Shown one piece after another: positions 9,749-16,894 of a stretch of DNA of 64,000 nucleotides. The DNA is from Filimonas sp. Lineage in GTDB: Bacteria; Bacteroidota; Bacteroidia; Chitinophagales; Chitinophagaceae. Numbering within the stretch: the first letter of the stretch is position 1; each line of letters begins with the position of its first letter. The notes below the pieces were generated by a model. It was not told the origin of the DNA, made no database searches, and saw only the letters and a program-made list of their open reading frames with translations. The translations under genes were made by a program, and so were the position numbers. The stretch is taken from positions 62,001-126,000 of the forward strand of contig JAFKHH010000022.1 in the NCBI GenBank assembly GCA_017306865.1, written 5' to 3'.

Positions 9749-9902
9749 GGAGATACCCGCGCAGGGTATGTAGAGTATATATTATGCCTTGCGGCAACAT
9801 GCACAACAACACGCCAACATGATAATGTTGTTTGTAGAAATTGCTATGTTGTTTTGTTTTTGCATTGATTTGAATACTCTACAAAAATAGAGGGGTATCT
9901 CC
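9749..9902 (-). ncRNA. Candidate structured leader RNA upstream of metY (possible switch or small inverted-repeat element)
   Basis: On the minus strand the element starts GGAGATACCC (9902-9893) and ends GGGTATCTCC (9758-9749), giving a perfect 10-bp closing stem. Inside it a second stem TAGAGTAT/ATACTCTA (9881-9874 with 9778-9771) is also perfect. The interior holds TGCC-GCAA-GGCA, a hairpin with a GNRA loop, and CAACAT-TATC-ATGTTG. The 3' strand of the closing stem can instead pair locally, ATACCC with GGGTAT, which would exclude the long stem. It covers most of the gap between the first operon gene and metY. Its terminal inverted repeats also allow a MITE-like origin. I do not recognise it as a known RNA family. 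Confidence 0.5.
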
Positions 9903-9933
9903 GATATTTCCAATTTTTCTTTCCTGAATTTTT

Positions 9934-11124
9934 TTAGACGGTTGCTAATTTTTTATAACTAACGCTTGTTTTTGCCTCTTCCTGTAGCGTTGCAAATGCT
10001 TGCTCCAGGTCACTGATCAGGTCTTCAACTTCTTCTAAACCAACAGATAGCCGGATCAAACTATCTGCCACGCCGCTCGCCCTGCGCTTGTTTTCTGGGA
10101 TCGATTTATGCGTCATTGCAGCCGGATGGCACAGCAAACTTTTAACACCTCCAAGGCTCTCCGCCAGCTTAAAGTATTTTGTACGCGTTACAAACTGTGT
10201 TGCAGCCACTGCCGTATCTGTTTTTAAAGTGAAGGAAACAACACCGCCAAATGCTTTGCTTTGCTTCGCAGCAATATCGTGGTTATGGTGTGTTGTTAAA
10301 CCCGGGTAATAAACCTGGTCTACCAATGGGTGTGACTGTAAATACTTCGCCACTTCCAGTGCATTCGCGCTATGCTGCTTTACACGCAAGTGCAATGTTT
10401 CTATACCACGTATTACCAGCCAGCTATCGAATGGGGAAAGGATAGCGCCGCTTGCGTTTTGAATAAATTTTATTTTATCGCCAAGCTCTTTCTCTCTTGC
10501 AACTACAAGCCCTGCGATCAGGTCGCTGTGGCCGCCGAGATATTTAGTGGCAGAATGAACTACAATATCAGCTCCCAGCGTAAGAGGTTGTTGTAAGGCT
10601 GGTGAAGCAAAAGTATTATCCACGCAAAGTAAACATCGGTGTGCTTTTGCAATTGCTGCAATAGCTGCGATGTCAGAGATCTTCAGCGTAGGGTTGGTCG
10701 GCGTTTCCAGCCAGATCAGTTTTGTTTTTTCAGAGATGGCTTCAAACACATTTTCTGCTTTTGTTGTATCAACATATTTAACTGTGATACCAAATTTTTC
10801 ATAGATGTGTGTGAACAAACGGAAAGCACCGCCATAGATATCATCTACAGCAATAATTTCATCACCCGCCTGTAATAGTTTTAATACTGCATCTATAGCA
10901 GCCAGGCCGCTGCCAAATGCCACACCTACCTCGCCTTTCTCCAAAGTGGCGATAATGCTTTCCAGTGTAGCGCGTGTTGGGTTGCCGGAGCGTGCGTAAT
11001 CATAACCCTTGTTTACGCCAGGTGCTTCCTGTACAAAAGTAGAAGTCTGGTAGATTGGTACTGCGATAGAACCTGTTTGCTCATCCACAGGTATGCTGTG
11101 GATCAATTGAGTTGCGTTGCTCAT
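9934..11124 (-). CDS. Cystathionine gamma-synthase / trans-sulfuration PLP enzyme
   Basis: A 396-residue member of the Cys/Met metabolism PLP family and first gene of the SAM-riboswitch operon. PLP lysine K194 sits in VVHSATKYLGGHSDL. YDYARSGNPTR (41-51) is the tyrosine/arginine clamp, and GSGLAAIDAVL and ETPTNPTLKI are canonical. The motif SGNPTR and the overall length fit cystathionine gamma-synthase or gamma-lyase; operon context (metY, metX, SAM control) favours a biosynthetic role. The start is the ATG at 11124 (MSNATQLIHS). The frame is open 57 codons further, but that extension is encoded by intergenic repeats and part of the riboswitch leader. Substrate preference among MetB, MetC-like and sulfhydrylase activities cannot be settled by eye. 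Confidence 0.88.
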   Translation of the reverse strand: MSNATQLIHSIPVDEQTGSIAVPIYQTSTFVQEAPGVNKGYDYARSGNPTRATLESIIATLEKGEVGVAFGSGLAAIDAVLKLLQAGDEIIAVDDIYGGAFRLFTHIYEKFGITVKYVDTTKAENVFEAISEKTKLIWLETPTNPTLKISDIAAIAAIAKAHRCLLCVDNTFASPALQQPLTLGADIVVHSATKYLGGHSDLIAGLVVAREKELGDKIKFIQNASGAILSPFDSWLVIRGIETLHLRVKQHSANALEVAKYLQSHPLVDQVYYPGLTTHHNHDIAAKQSKAFGGVVSFTLKTDTAVAATQFVTRTKYFKLAESLGGVKSLLCHPAAMTHKSIPENKRRASGVADSLIRLSVGLEEVEDLISDLEQAFATLQEEAKTSVSYKKLATV

Positions 11125-11244
11125 GTTTAGACATTTTTGTTGCCCGCCCCGGTGTGTCATCACGAACCGGATTGAAGCGTTGATTAATTGATTAGACAAG
11201 TCTTTGAGTAAAGCGTAAAAAGAAAGGTATAAGGCGTGAGGCGT

Positions 11245-11325
11245 TGAAAATTGAATGTTGTTTGTTGAGCATTGAACATTATGGCAAACGCTCAATGTTC
11301 AATTTTCAGTGATCAATGTTCAAGT
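11245..11325. repeat. AATGTTCAA-family inverted repeat
   Basis: TGAAAATTGAATG pairs with the later CAATGTTCAATTTTCA, and TTGAGC with GCTCAA. Related tracts (CAACGCTCAATATTCAATG, ATCAATGTTCAAATT) occupy the cysH-cysD gap near 12670-12718. It separates the riboswitch terminator from the first operon gene. Confidence 0.6.
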
Positions 11326-11334
11326 GAAAGAAAT

Positions 11335-11366
11335 AAAAAAAGCCTGTCCGATAAGTCAGACAGGCT
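11335..11366 (-). terminator. SAM-controlled intrinsic terminator
   Basis: Minus strand: AGCCTGTC, loop TGACTTATCG, GACAGGCT, then seven T. The loop and adjoining stem bases TCTGACTTATC (11360-11350) are the exact complement of GATAAGTCAGA (11422-11412) at the 3' edge of the riboswitch, so terminator and antiterminator exclude each other. Confidence 0.9.
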
Positions 11367-11414
11367 TGAGTATTGTAAGCGACAGAATCGCGTAAGAATC
11401 AAACATTTAAATCT

Positions 11415-11531
11415 GACTTATCTCTCCACATCCTGTTACAGATTGTGGTTGGAGTTGGCACCTTTCACGCTTGTGACGTGTGGTTGCCAAGGCTTCATCG
11501 GGCCATATCCCTCTGCCTTTCTTGATAAGTA
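11415..11531 (-). ncRNA. SAM-I (S-box) riboswitch controlling the methionine operon
   Basis: Read on the minus strand, the region shows the S-box core in order: P1 strand ACTTATC, AAGAAAGGCAGAGGGATATG, GGCCCGATGAAGCC, TTGGCAACC, a variable P3 hairpin (ACACGTCACAAGCGTG), AAGGTGCCAACTCC, a P4 region, and the closing P1 strand GATAAGT. These match the conserved SAM-I nucleotides (GAGGGA, GCCCGATGAAGCC, GGCAACC, GGTGC-AA-TCC), with minor drift. SAM binding would stabilise P1 and free the downstream terminator, shutting off the cystathionine synthase, metY, metX and homoserine dehydrogenase genes. The promoter sits immediately upstream. Confidence 0.95.
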
Positions 11532-11549
11532 ATACTAAAAGAACTGGCG

Positions 11550-11582
11550 CAAAGATAGGGAGCGGGGAAGATTCGACGCAAA
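11550..11582 (-). promoter_or_regulatory. Promoter of the methionine operon
   Basis: Minus strand: TTTG (11582-11579), 21-nt spacer, TATCTTTG (11557-11550). This is the full Bacteroidota consensus TTTG/TAnnTTTG. The expected transcription start is a few bases downstream, just before the riboswitch P1 helix. Confidence 0.8.
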
Positions 11583-11596
11583 TTTTTTTTAGCGCT

Positions 11597-11697
11597 GAAT
11601 GGTTGCATTGCTAAATTGTTATATGGTTACATTGTTTAGTAGATGTGAAAGCAGAATACATCCCCAACAATTTAGCCATTCAGCAATGCAACCATTC
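11597..11697. repeat. AACAATTTAACC-family inverted repeat between divergent promoters
   Basis: GAATGGTTGCATTGCT and AAATTGTT on the left arm recur as reverse complement on the right (AACAATTT, then AGCAATGCAACCATTC), the right arm having an 8-nt insertion. It separates the methionine and sulfate-assimilation promoters. Confidence 0.7.
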
Positions 11698-11747
11698 GCC
11701 TCTCCATTCACAAACAATCGTAAGCATATAAAACTTTTTTTCAAAAT

Positions 11748-11766
11748 AGTCTACAAAATTTGTGGA
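11748..11766. promoter_or_regulatory. Candidate sulfur-regulon operator upstream of cysH
   Basis: AGTCTACAAAATTTGTGGA is a degenerate palindrome (TCTACAAA/TTTGTGGA) overlapping the -33 TTTG of the cysH promoter. A better copy, AGTCTA-N9-TAGACT, precedes the TonB receptor gene at 22302-22322. The layout is that of an Rrf2-type (CymR/IscR-like) site, but the regulator is not in the window. Confidence 0.5.
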
Positions 11767-11791
11767 AAATAAAAAATCCGTATTATTTTTG
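11759..11791 (+). promoter_or_regulatory. Promoter of the sulfate assimilation operon
   Basis: TTTG (11759-11762), 21-nt spacer, TATTTTTG (11784-11791): the same architecture and spacing as the divergent methionine promoter. A short palindrome CCTAC-TTA-GTAGG follows at about 11797-11809, near the expected transcription start. Confidence 0.75.
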
Positions 11792-11933
11792 GTCTACCTA
11801 CTTAGTAGGGTTTAAAGTAAAAACGAGTAGTTGATGGTACGAATGATTATAAATATGTGTTGTTGTCCTTGCTGTAAATAGTACAGCAAATTCTCCTGTC
11901 CTTTCTCTTTTCACCATCAACAATTTTTCAAAA

Positions 11934-12659
11934 ATGTCAGTAACAACACAGATTTCCAACATAACAGCAGAGGTAGAAGCAATCGTAGCTCAATCAAATG
12001 GTATTGCTGACACGATCAAAAATTTAGCGGAAGCTTTTCCTGGTGAAATTGTTTTCTCAACCAGTTTTAGCTGGGAAGACCAGGCCATCAGTCATTTCAT
12101 CTTCAGTCAAAATTTACCGGTTGACGTATTTACATTAGATACGGGCCGTTTATTTCCTGAAACATATTCTACCTGGAGCAGTACGCTGAGCAGGTACAAC
12201 CAGCGCATCACCGCGTACTACCCGGATGCACAATTGCTGCAGGAATTTATTGCAGAAAAAGGGCCCAACAGTTTTTACGAATCAGTAGATAATAGAAAGC
12301 AATGCTGTTTTATACGTAAAGTAGAGCCATTGCAACGTGCATTGAACGGTAAAAAGGTGTGGATCACAGGTATCCGCGCGGCACACTCGCCTAACAGAAA
12401 CGATATGACGCAGGTGGAATGGGACGGCTCAAATAACCTGGCAAAATATCATCCGTTACTGAACTGGACAACAGAGGAGTTAACTGGTTTTATACGTCAA
12501 AATAATGTACCTTATAACCCTTTACAGGATAAAGGTTTTGTAAGTATAGGATGTGCGCCATGTACAAGAGCCATTAAGCCGGGCGAAGATTTTCGCGCAG
12601 GCAGATGGTGGTGGGAAGATGCAGATAAAAAAGAGTGCGGGTTGCATGTACATAAATAA
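11934..12659 (+). CDS. cysH: Assimilatory adenylylsulfate (APS) reductase, CysH family with [4Fe-4S] motif
   Basis: A 241-residue PAPS/APS reductase that reduces activated sulfate to sulfite with thioredoxin. The N-terminal FSTSFSWEDQAISHF is the PP-loop-like nucleotide site. Cysteine pairs C124-C125 (KQCCFIRKVEPL) and C207-x2-C210 (GCAPCTR) are the [4Fe-4S] ligands that mark APS-preferring enzymes. The catalytic C-terminal cysteine is C235 in KECGLH. ITGIRAAHSP and SIGCAPCTRAI are classic. No APS kinase (cysC) is present in this operon, consistent with APS being reduced directly. First gene of the operon, 143 nt after its promoter and candidate operator. Confidence 0.95.
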   Translation: MSVTTQISNITAEVEAIVAQSNGIADTIKNLAEAFPGEIVFSTSFSWEDQAISHFIFSQNLPVDVFTLDTGRLFPETYSTWSSTLSRYNQRITAYYPDAQLLQEFIAEKGPNSFYESVDNRKQCCFIRKVEPLQRALNGKKVWITGIRAAHSPNRNDMTQVEWDGSNNLAKYHPLLNWTTEELTGFIRQNNVPYNPLQDKGFVSIGCAPCTRAIKPGEDFRAGRWWWEDADKKECGLHVHK

Positions 12660-12809
12660 ATATCGAACAAGGAATATCGAACGTTCAACGCTCAATATTC
12701 AATGATCAATGTTCAAATTAGAAAAAGCCCTTGGTGTTCCTTTGTGATTTTGTGCCTTAGTGGCCCTTGTGGTTTTAAAGTTTTTTTATAACAAACGACG
12801 GAAGAGAAT
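12660..12809 (+). repeat. Dispersed repeats in the cysH-cysD gap
   Basis: AATGTTCAA-type tract (AACGCTCAATATTCAATG, ATCAATGTTCAAATT) followed by a GTGCCTTAGTGGCCC-type tract. No terminator is seen, so read-through from cysH is expected. Confidence 0.55.
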
Positions 12810-13718
12810 ATGGGAGCAAAAAATTTTGATTATTTAGATCAATTAGAATCTGAAGCGATTCACATATTTCGTGAAGTAGCAGGGCAGTTCGAAAGACCGG
12901 CTTTATTATTCAGTGGTGGTAAAGATTCTATTACACTGGTACATCTTGCATTAAAAGCATTCAGGCCGGGTAAGTTTCCTTTTCCATTAGTACACATAGA
13001 TACAGGGCACAACTTCCCTGAAGCATTACAGTTTCGTGATGAGCTGGCGGAGAAGATAGGTGAGAAACTGATTGTGCGCAAAGTAGAAGATACAATCAAA
13101 ACGAAAGGCCTGGCAGAGCCTAAAGGCAAATTCGCCAGCCGCAATGCACTACAAACATTCACCCTGCTAGACACAATTGAAGAGTTCGAATTTGATGCCT
13201 GCATCGGTGGCGCAAGAAGGGACGAAGAAAAAGCAAGAGCGAAAGAAAGGATCTTTTCTGTGCGTGATGAGTTTGGTCAGTGGGACCCCAAACGCCAACG
13301 CCCTGAACTGTGGAATATTTACAACGGTAAGATCAACAAAGGAGAGAATGTACGTGTGTTCCCGATCAGTAACTGGACTGAGTTAGATATCTGGAATTAT
13401 ATCCGTCGCGAAAAAATCGATTTACCTTCTATCTACTTCGCACATGACCGTGAGGTACTGGAACACGAAGGACAATTCGTGGCTACATCAGAGTTCATCA
13501 AACTGGAAGAAGCAGATGTAATCTCTACAAGACGCGTACGTTACAGAACAGTGGGTGACATGACTTGTACGGCAGCAGTAGAATCAAGTGCATCCAACAT
13601 TGATGACATCATTAAAGAAATTATCGCTACCAAAACAAGTGAACGTGGCGAAACAAGAATAGACGACAGGGTATCAGAAGCAGCGATGGAGGATAGGAAG
13701 AAGAATGGATATTTTTAG
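12810..13718 (+). CDS. cysD: Sulfate adenylyltransferase subunit 2 (ATP sulfurylase small subunit)
   Basis: A 302-residue CysD. It forms APS from ATP and sulfate, driven by the GTPase CysN encoded next. The PP-loop SGGKDS is at residues 35-40, followed by VHIDTGHNFPEALQFRD, ACIGGARRDEEKARAKER (the conserved RRDEEKARAKER block), WNIYNG and ISNWTELDIWNYI. The C-terminal RYRTVGDMTCTAAVES is also canonical. Full length, cytoplasmic. It is separated from cysN by an 88-nt gap made of repeats. Confidence 0.97.
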   Translation: MGAKNFDYLDQLESEAIHIFREVAGQFERPALLFSGGKDSITLVHLALKAFRPGKFPFPLVHIDTGHNFPEALQFRDELAEKIGEKLIVRKVEDTIKTKGLAEPKGKFASRNALQTFTLLDTIEEFEFDACIGGARRDEEKARAKERIFSVRDEFGQWDPKRQRPELWNIYNGKINKGENVRVFPISNWTELDIWNYIRREKIDLPSIYFAHDREVLEHEGQFVATSEFIKLEEADVISTRRVRYRTVGDMTCTAAVESSASNIDDIIKEIIATKTSERGETRIDDRVSEAAMEDRKKNGYF

Positions 13719-13724
13719 CGTGAA

Positions 13725-13806
13725 TCGTGAGCCGGTAATCGTGAATGTATAACTCACTACTGACCACTCACCACTCACAATCTCAAATTTCAAATCTCAA
13801 ATTTTC
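13725..13806 (+). repeat. Stacked dispersed repeats in the cysN leader
   Basis: GGTAATCGTGAATG (CACGATTCACG family), then ACTGACCACTCACCACTCAC, then TCAAATTTCAAATCTCAAAT, which ends 6 nt before the cysN ATG. Three families in one short leader. Confidence 0.65.
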
Positions 13807-15048
13807 ATGGACTTACTTCGATTTATAACAGCAGGCAGTGTAGATGATGGCAAAAGCACATTGATTGGTCGTTTATTATACGATAGCAAAAGTATAATGA
13901 TAGATCAGTTAGAAGCGATAGAGCGCCAGAGTAAAAACAAAGAAGAAGGTGAAATAGACCTCGCTTTGTTAACGGACGGTCTGCGTGCAGAGCGTGAACA
14001 GGGTATTACCATAGATGTAGCATATAAATATTTCTCTACGCCTAAGCGTAAATTCATTATTGCAGATGCGCCGGGACATATTCAATACACGCGCAACATG
14101 GTAACGGGCGCATCTAATTCAGACCTCATTATCATATTGGTAGATGCAAGGCATGGTGTAATTGAGCAAACGCGTCGCCATTCCATCATCGCCTCATTAC
14201 TGCGTATTCCGCATGTAGTGGTAGCGGTTAACAAAATGGATTTAGTAGAATATTCGCAGGACGTTTACAACAACATCCTGATCGACTATGCTGCTTTAGC
14301 AAAAGAATTAGGGCTTACGGACATCACTTATATTCCTATCAGCGCGCTGAATGGCGACAATATTGTAGAAAATTCTACGAACATAAAATGGTACGAAGGC
14401 GCAAACCTGCTGGAAATACTGGAAAACGTGGAAGTGAAGAATGATGTTGACCTGAAACATGCACGCTTCCCTGTGCAATATGTGATCCGTCCGCAGACAG
14501 AAGACCTGCACGATTATCGCGGTTATGCAGGCAAGCTGGTAAGCGGTGTGTACAAAAAGGGAGACACGGTTACGATTCTGCCATCTGGCTTTATAAGCAC
14601 TGTAAGCGATATAGAAATAAACGGCAAAAGTGTAGACGAAGCGTTCGCACCTCAGAGCATCATTCTGCACCTGGCAGATGATATAGACATCAGCCGCGGC
14701 GACCTGATCGTAAAAAGCGATGATCTGCCTAAAGTAGAGCAAGAGATAGAAGTACTGCTTTGCTGGATGGATGCAAAACCATTGCAGGCAGGAAAAAAAT
14801 ATCTACTGCAACTGAATAGTGCAGTTGTAAAAAGTGTAGTAAAAGAAATTGAATATAAAATAGACGTGAACACGTTGGAGAAATTACCTTCTCCTGAGCA
14901 GGCCGGTCTAAATGACGTAGTAAAAGCGGTAATAAAAACAGCAAAGCCAATTGCATTTGATCCATATCAGAATTCTCGTGCAAATGGTGGGGCCATATTG
15001 ATAGATGAATCGAGCCTGGTAACCGTGGGAGCGTGTATGATACAGTAG
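13807..15048 (+). CDS. cysN: Sulfate adenylyltransferase subunit 1 (CysN GTPase)
   Basis: A 413-residue translation-factor-type GTPase that powers ATP sulfurylase with CysD. G1 is GSVDDGKS (10-17), G2 lies around EREQGITIDVAY, G3 is DAPGH (87-91), G4 is NKMD (142-145) and G5 is PISALNGDN. EF-Tu-like beta-barrel domains 2 and 3 follow (PVQYVIRPQTEDLHDYRGYAG; quoted in part). It lacks the C-terminal APS kinase seen in CysNC fusions and is shorter than the E. coli protein, which fits the APS-reductase route. The start ATG comes right after an AAATTTCAAATCTC leader. Confidence 0.96.
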   Translation: MDLLRFITAGSVDDGKSTLIGRLLYDSKSIMIDQLEAIERQSKNKEEGEIDLALLTDGLRAEREQGITIDVAYKYFSTPKRKFIIADAPGHIQYTRNMVTGASNSDLIIILVDARHGVIEQTRRHSIIASLLRIPHVVVAVNKMDLVEYSQDVYNNILIDYAALAKELGLTDITYIPISALNGDNIVENSTNIKWYEGANLLEILENVEVKNDVDLKHARFPVQYVIRPQTEDLHDYRGYAGKLVSGVYKKGDTVTILPSGFISTVSDIEINGKSVDEAFAPQSIILHLADDIDISRGDLIVKSDDLPKVEQEIEVLLCWMDAKPLQAGKKYLLQLNSAVVKSVVKEIEYKIDVNTLEKLPSPEQAGLNDVVKAVIKTAKPIAFDPYQNSRANGGAILIDESSLVTVGACMIQ

Positions 15049-15152
15049 CGACCGTCAATCGTGAATCGATAATCGTGAATAGGGCTTCTCCTTCACGACT
15101 CACGTTTCACGATTCACGAACAACAAATCAATAACATCATCAATTTTAAGCA
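15049..15152. repeat. CACGATTCACG-family inverted repeat in the cysN-cysE gap
   Basis: TCGTGAATCG (15059-15068) is the exact reverse complement of CGATTCACGA (15110-15119); inner copies ATCGTGAAT and TTCACGACTCACG extend the pairing. Confidence 0.75.
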
Positions 15153-16001
15153 GTGAGTCAACAGCAATTCATAAACAATCTTCTCAACCGCAACAGGCAG
15201 GCCGTTGCAGGTTTTGATAGCAAACTGCTGACAACAGAGTTTGCAGAAAAAGTATTCCGTTTCCTTTTCGGAACATCCAAAAGGATCCGCACCGCTACAG
15301 AAGTAGAGAATGAATACAGGTTATTAAAAAGTCATTTGCAATCATTGTTGCATGATATTATCCATAATGTAAAGCTGGTAGAAGAAACCACTGCAGCGTT
15401 CTTTGAAGCATTACCTGCTATCTACGACACATTACTGGAAGATGCAGAAGCTACAGTAGCATTTGATCCGGCAGCGGAGTCTGTGGAAGAAGTGATCATC
15501 GCCTATCCGGGCTTTTATGCAACCGTAATCTATCGCATTGCTCACCAGTTGTTGCAATTGAAAGTGCCGGTTGTGCCACGTTTATTAACAGAGCATGCGC
15601 ATGGACAAACAGGTATTGACATTCATCCTGCGGCAAGAATAGCAAAAGCTTTTGCCATCGATCATGGTACGGGCATCGTAATAGGTGAAACAACTGTGAT
15701 CGGTAACAATGTGAAATTGTACCAGGGTGTTACACTCGGCGCATTACATAGCGGTAGTGATGATGGTACTGGTAAGCGTCACCCTTCTATAGAAGACAAC
15801 GTAATCATATACCCGGGTGCAACTATATTAGGCGGCAATACCGTGGTAGGAAGAGACAGTATCGTAGGTGGTAATGCCTTCCTCGTGTATAGCGTACCTC
15901 CTTCATCTGTAGTATTCCACAGAAGTGAAGTAAGTGTAAAGGAGAAAGAATACTTTCCGGAGTATCTGCAGCCTTCACAGAAAATAGCAATAGCAGTCTG
16001 A
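15153..16001 (+). CDS. cysE: Serine O-acetyltransferase
   Basis: Makes O-acetylserine, the carbon skeleton for cysteine. This 282-residue protein is a left-handed beta-helix acetyltransferase of the long SAT/EpsC type: helical N-terminal half, then hexapeptide repeats from about residue 150. Key blocks are YRIAHQLL, EHAHGQTGIDIHPAARI, IDHGTGIVIGETTVIGNNVK, LYQGVTLGA, GKRHPSIEDNVIIYPGATIL and GGNTVVGRDSIVGGN. The catalytic His residues lie in IDIHP and IDHGTG. The start is GTG at 15153, since an in-frame TAA lies two codons upstream. No cysK is seen in the window; the acyl-homoserine sulfhydrylases use the parallel route. Confidence 0.93.
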   Translation: MSQQQFINNLLNRNRQAVAGFDSKLLTTEFAEKVFRFLFGTSKRIRTATEVENEYRLLKSHLQSLLHDIIHNVKLVEETTAAFFEALPAIYDTLLEDAEATVAFDPAAESVEEVIIAYPGFYATVIYRIAHQLLQLKVPVVPRLLTEHAHGQTGIDIHPAARIAKAFAIDHGTGIVIGETTVIGNNVKLYQGVTLGALHSGSDDGTGKRHPSIEDNVIIYPGATILGGNTVVGRDSIVGGNAFLVYSVPPSSVVFHRSEVSVKEKEYFPEYLQPSQKIAIAV

Positions 16002-16042
16002 TCTTTTTTTATATCGTATTATCCTAGTAAAATAGTGGAATA

Positions 16043-16894
16043 ATGCAAACAAACAAACAAATGGGAAGAGTAATCATAGCAGCAGCAGGACCGGGCGATC
16101 CGGAACTGATCACCGCAAAAGCAATACGCTTTCTGCAACAGGCAGACATTGTATTGACTGACCGCCTGGTGAGCGACGTAATCCTTAGTGAATACGTAAA
16201 TGAAAATGCGAAGATTATTTATGTAGGTAAGCAGTGCCGAAGAGGTGCATCCACGCCACAGCAAACGATTAACGAGCTAATGGTACAACACGCACAGGAT
16301 GGAAAACTGGTTGTACGCCTGAAAGGTGGCGATGTTTCTATCTTTTCCAACGTACTGGATGAGTTGGAAGCTTTAAAGGCGAATAATATTGCGTACGAAA
16401 TTGTACCCGGCGTTACTTCCGCATTAGGCGCAGCAGCATATGCCGGTATTCCGCTTACTGCCCGTGGATACAGTACTGCAGTTCGTTTTCTCACTTACTA
16501 TAAGTCTGAAGTGATCAACGACGGGTATTGGAAAGAATTGGCTTCCACCAACGATACACTGGTGTTTTACATGTCTGCAGACACATTGGAAGATGTAGTA
16601 TCAAACCTCATCAAACATCATGTGTCACACGATGTACATATTGCCGTGGTAGAGCAGGCAACCACGCCTTTACAAAATATCTATCACGATAATATTTATG
16701 CTTTTGCCAATGTGGTAAAACAACAATCTTACGTTTCACCTACACTGGTGATCATTGGCAAAGTAGCTGCATTGACGCAGCAATATGGCTGGATTGAAAA
16801 TAGCGGAAGTAAAGACTACTATTTCAAACCGGTGGCCTCTATACACCCTTCTACTCACACTACTAATACGATATCACATGTTAGCAGAGCCTAA
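16043..16894 (+). CDS. cobA: Uroporphyrinogen-III C-methyltransferase (SUMT)
   Basis: Methylates uroporphyrinogen III at C2 and C7 with SAM to give precorrin-2, the first step to siroheme for the sulfite reductase encoded downstream. Motifs are VIIAAAGPGDPELITAKA (SAM-site loop), DIVLTDRLVS, RGASTPQQTINELM, VVRLKGGDVSIFSN (the GGDP-like motif reads GGDV here), PGVTSALGAAAYAGIPLTAR and LVFYMSADTLED. Two ATGs, 16043 and 16064, are possible starts; the second begins MGRVIIAAAGPGD and matches the family edge best. The gene overlaps cysJ by 17 nt, showing translational coupling. Length is normal. Confidence 0.93.
   Translation: MQTNKQMGRVIIAAAGPGDPELITAKAIRFLQQADIVLTDRLVSDVILSEYVNENAKIIYVGKQCRRGASTPQQTINELMVQHAQDGKLVVRLKGGDVSIFSNVLDELEALKANNIAYEIVPGVTSALGAAAYAGIPLTARGYSTAVRFLTYYKSEVINDGYWKELASTNDTLVFYMSADTLEDVVSNLIKHHVSHDVHIAVVEQATTPLQNIYHDNIYAFANVVKQQSYVSPTLVIIGKVAALTQQYGWIENSGSKDYYFKPVASIHPSTHTTNTISHVSRA

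Noticed and set aside
11125-11295. 57-codon N-terminal extension of the cystathionine synthase type gene
   Set aside because: Lies in the AATGTTCAA repeat downstream of the riboswitch terminator; the conserved start is at 11124.
13779-13806. CRISPR-like repeats
   Set aside because: AAATTTCAAATCTC words are adjacent without unique spacers of equal length, and no cas gene is present.
13807-15048. CysNC fusion
   Set aside because: The protein ends after the beta-barrel domains; no P-loop of an APS kinase follows.
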